Assembly: GCA_021783935.1 (NCBI GenBank)
Contig: JAJXTK010000371.1
Span: forward strand, 1 to 6,588
Direction of reading: 5' to 3'
Source of the DNA: Myxococcales bacterium
Lineage (GTDB): Bacteria > Myxococcota_A > Polyangia > Polyangiales > JADJMO01
Length of the DNA stretch: 6,588 bases
Each line of letters opens with the position of its first letter. The stretch's first letter is position 1. A model generated the notes under the pieces. The model ran no database searches, was not told the origin of the DNA, and saw only the letters and a program-made list of their open reading frames with translations. A program made the translations under genes and the position numbers. Below are positions 4,715-6,588 of this stretch, in pieces.

Positions 4715-6588
4715 TCACAGCGTCGCGGCGCGCTCCTCGACGTCGTAGCACTCGATCGCGTCGCCCGGCTTGATGTCGTTGTAGCCCTCGAGGCTGATGC
4801 CGCACTCGAAGCCCTTCTCGATCTCGCGCTTGTCCTCCTTGATGTGGCGCAGGCCGCTGATCTTCCCTTCCCAGACCTGCACGCTGTCGCGCACCAGGCG
4901 GACCTTGGAAGCCGCGCGCTTGATCGTGCCGTCGACGACGAGGCAGCCGGCGACGGTGCCGATCTTCGTGATGTTGAAGACCTGGCGCACCTCCGCGCGG
5001 CCGAGGAACTTCTCGACGATCGTCGGGGCGAGCAGGCCGGCCATGGCCTTCTTCACCTCGTCGACCGCGTTGTAGATGATGTTGTAGCTGCGGATCTCGA
5101 CCTGCTCGGTCTCGGCGAGCGACGAGGCCTTGCCGGCCGGGCGCACGTTGAAGCCGATGATGATCGCCTTCGACGCGGCGGCCAGGTTGACGTCGCCCTC
5201 GGTGATCGCGCCGACCGCGCTGTGGACGATCGAGACGCGGACCTTGTCGGTCGAGAGCTTCTGGAGCGCATCCGACACGGCCTCGACCGAGCCCTGCACG
5301 TCGGCCTTCACGATGAGGCGCAGCTCCAGCTGCCCCGACTCGGCGACGCGCTTGGCGAGATCCTCGAGCGAGACCTTCGCCGTCGCCGGCATGATCGAAC
5401 GCTTCTGGCGCGCGCCGCGCGACTCGGCGAGCTCCTGCGCCTTCTTCGGATCCTTGACGACGTCGATCGGATCGCCGGCGTTCGGGACGTCGGAGAGGCC
5501 GAGCACCTCGACCGGCGTCGATGGCCCCGCCTTGGCGACCGAGCGACCGTTCTCGTCGGTCATCGCGCGGATCTTCCCCCACGCCGAGCCGGCGAGGAGG
5601 ATGTCGCCGACCGCGACGGTGCCGTCGCGCACCAGGATGCGCGCGACCGGCCCCTTGCCGCGATCGAGCATGGCCTCGATGACGGTGCCGTGGCCGGGCT
5701 TCTTCGGGCTCGCGCGGAGCTCGAGCACCTCGGCCTGCAGCGAGATGGCCTCGAGCAGCTCGTCGATCCCCTGGCCAGTCTTCGCGGAGACGTCGACGAA
5801 CATCGTGTCGCCGCCGAGCTCCTCGGGCACGAGCTCCATCGCCATGAGCTCGCGGCGCGGGCGCGACGGGTCGGCCTCGGGCTTGTCGCACTTGTTCACG
5901 GCGACGACGAGCGGTACGTGCGCGGCGCGCGCGTGGTTCACGGCCTCGCGCGTCTGCGGCATCACGCCATCGTCGGCGGCGACGACGAGGATGACGATGT
6001 CGGTGACCTGCGCGCCGCGCGCGCGCATCTGCGTGAAGGCCTCGTGGCCGGGCGTGTCGAGGAAGGCGACCTCGCCGCGCGACGTCTTCACGCGGTAGGC
6101 GCCGATGTGCTGCGTGATGCCGCAGGCCTCGCCCGAGGCGACGGTGGTCTTGCGGATGAAGTCGAGCAGCGACGTCTTGCCGTGGTCGACGTGGCCCATC
6201 ACGGTGACGACCGGCGGCCGGAGCTCGAGATCGGCGTCGATGGCCGTCTCCTCGCCGCGCGCCTCCTTGATCGCGTCCTCTTCGGACACCGCGACGTCGG
6301 AGACCTCCCAGCCGAACTCGCTCGCGAGGATCTTCGCGGTGTCGGCGTCGAGCGTGGTGTTGATGTTCACCCCGGTCATGCCCATGCCGAGGAGCTTCAT
6401 CAGCACGTCCGTCGCCTTGAGGCTCATCTTGCCGGCGAGCGTGTTGAGCGTGATCTTCTCGTCGATCTTGATGATCTTCTTGTGAGCCGCCATCGTGGTC
6501 GGCGGCGGCAGCGGGCGCCGCAGCCCGCCCCCCTGTGCGCCGAGTCGGCCGCCGCGCATGCCGCCGACGCCTCCCGGCCCCCTCTGGG
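4715..6588 (-). CDS. infB: translation initiation factor IF-2, N-terminus beyond window edge
   Basis: GTPase that brings fMet-tRNA to the 30S subunit and promotes 50S joining. The frame is open to the right edge, with 623 residues visible. Numbering from the first visible Met at 6559, a Gly/Pro/Arg-rich linker precedes an IF2_N domain at about 27-85 (KKIIKIDEKITLNTLAGKMS onward). The G domain follows: G1 GHVDHGKT at 122-129, G2 GITQHIGAY at 147-155, G3 DTPGHEAF at 168-175, G4 NKCDKP at 222-227 and G5 SAKTGQG at 258-264. Domain II, the middle IF-2 domain and the fMet-tRNA-binding C2 domain (with ITKIGTVAGC) follow to the end. The first visible Met is not necessarily a start, since the codons before it continue the Gly-rich linker and full-length bacterial IF-2 has a long N-terminal region. 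An internal ATG at 6493 could in principle give a shorter isoform but lacks a Shine-Dalgarno. It leads the infB-DUF503-rbfA cluster. Confidence 0.97.
   Translation of the reverse strand, partial: QRGPGGVGGMRGGRLGAQGGGLRRPLPPPTTMAAHKKIIKIDEKITLNTLAGKMSLKATDVLMKLLGMGMTGVNINTTLDADTAKILASEFGWEVSDVAVSEEDAIKEARGEETAIDADLELRPPVVTVMGHVDHGKTSLLDFIRKTTVASGEACGITQHIGAYRVKTSRGEVAFLDTPGHEAFTQMRARGAQVTDIVILVVAADDGVMPQTREAVNHARAAHVPLVVAVNKCDKPEADPSRPRRELMAMELVPEELGGDTMFVDVSAKTGQGIDELLEAISLQAEVLELRASPKKPGHGTVIEAMLDRGKGPVARILVRDGTVAVGDILLAGSAWGKIRAMTDENGRSVAKAGPSTPVEVLGLSDVPNAGDPIDVVKDPKKAQELAESRGARQKRSIMPATAKVSLEDLAKRVAESGQLELRLIVKADVQGSVEAVSDALQKLSTDKVRVSIVHSAVGAITEGDVNLAAASKAIIIGFNVRPAGKASSLAETEQVEIRSYNIIYNAVDEVKKAMAGLLAPTIVEKFLGRAEVRQVFNITKIGTVAGCLVVDGTIKRAASKVRLVRDSVQVWEGKISGLRHIKEDKREIEKGFECGISLEGYNDIKPGDAIECYDVEERAATL

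Noticed and set aside
4620..5891. 423-codon minus-strand open frame within infB, and a 322-codon plus-strand frame at 5130-6098
   Set aside because: Both lie inside infB in other frames with low-complexity compositions. The IF-2 frame with intact G1-G5 motifs is the real gene.
1..6588. CRISPR array, insertion sequence, phage genes, tRNA or rRNA genes
   Set aside because: No spaced direct repeats, transposase or integrase motifs, terminal repeats or recognisable RNA gene sequences were seen. Nearly all the sequence is accounted for by eight core-type genes.

Overview
This 6.6 kb window is very GC-rich and almost entirely coding. It carries core housekeeping genes and shows no sign of a mobile element, phage, CRISPR array or defence cassette. 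The GC bias at third codon positions, the infB-DUF503-rbfA order and the style of the small helix-turn-helix protein suggest a chromosome of a high-GC Myxococcota (deltaproteobacterial) organism. That placement is an inference from composition and content, not a database match. The presence of mpl indicates a Gram-negative cell with meso-diaminopimelate-type peptidoglycan.

Layout. Positions 1-2260, minus strand: mpl (peptidoglycan recycling ligase) followed after 16 bp by a PlsC-type acyltransferase that runs off the left edge of the window. Positions 2261-2347: an 87-bp divergent intergenic region. Positions 2348-3495, plus strand: coaX (type III pantothenate kinase) followed after 2 bp by a thioredoxin-fold [2Fe-2S] ferredoxin. 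Positions 3499-6588, minus strand, read right to left: infB (initiation factor IF-2, its N-terminus beyond the right edge), a 100-bp gap with two abutting stem-loops, a DUF503/YlxP-like protein, rbfA directly abutting it, then a small helix-turn-helix protein. The plus-strand coaX-ferredoxin pair and the minus-strand infB cluster converge with only 3 bp between their stop codons.

Function. The infB-DUF503-rbfA block is the conserved translation-initiation and 30S-maturation cluster; junction spacing and a strong internal ribosome-binding site point to translational coupling. coaX starts coenzyme A synthesis. mpl and plsC both serve the envelope (murein peptide reuse and phospholipid acylation). 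The most notable non-coding signals are a near-symmetric arrangement in the mpl/coaX divergent region, where the only two TA dinucleotides lie exactly 12 nt upstream of each start codon (compatible with leaderless transcripts), and the perfect 13-bp hairpin plus a second hairpin between infB and DUF503. I found no convincing new multi-gene system. No gene-free stretch exceeds 100 bp.
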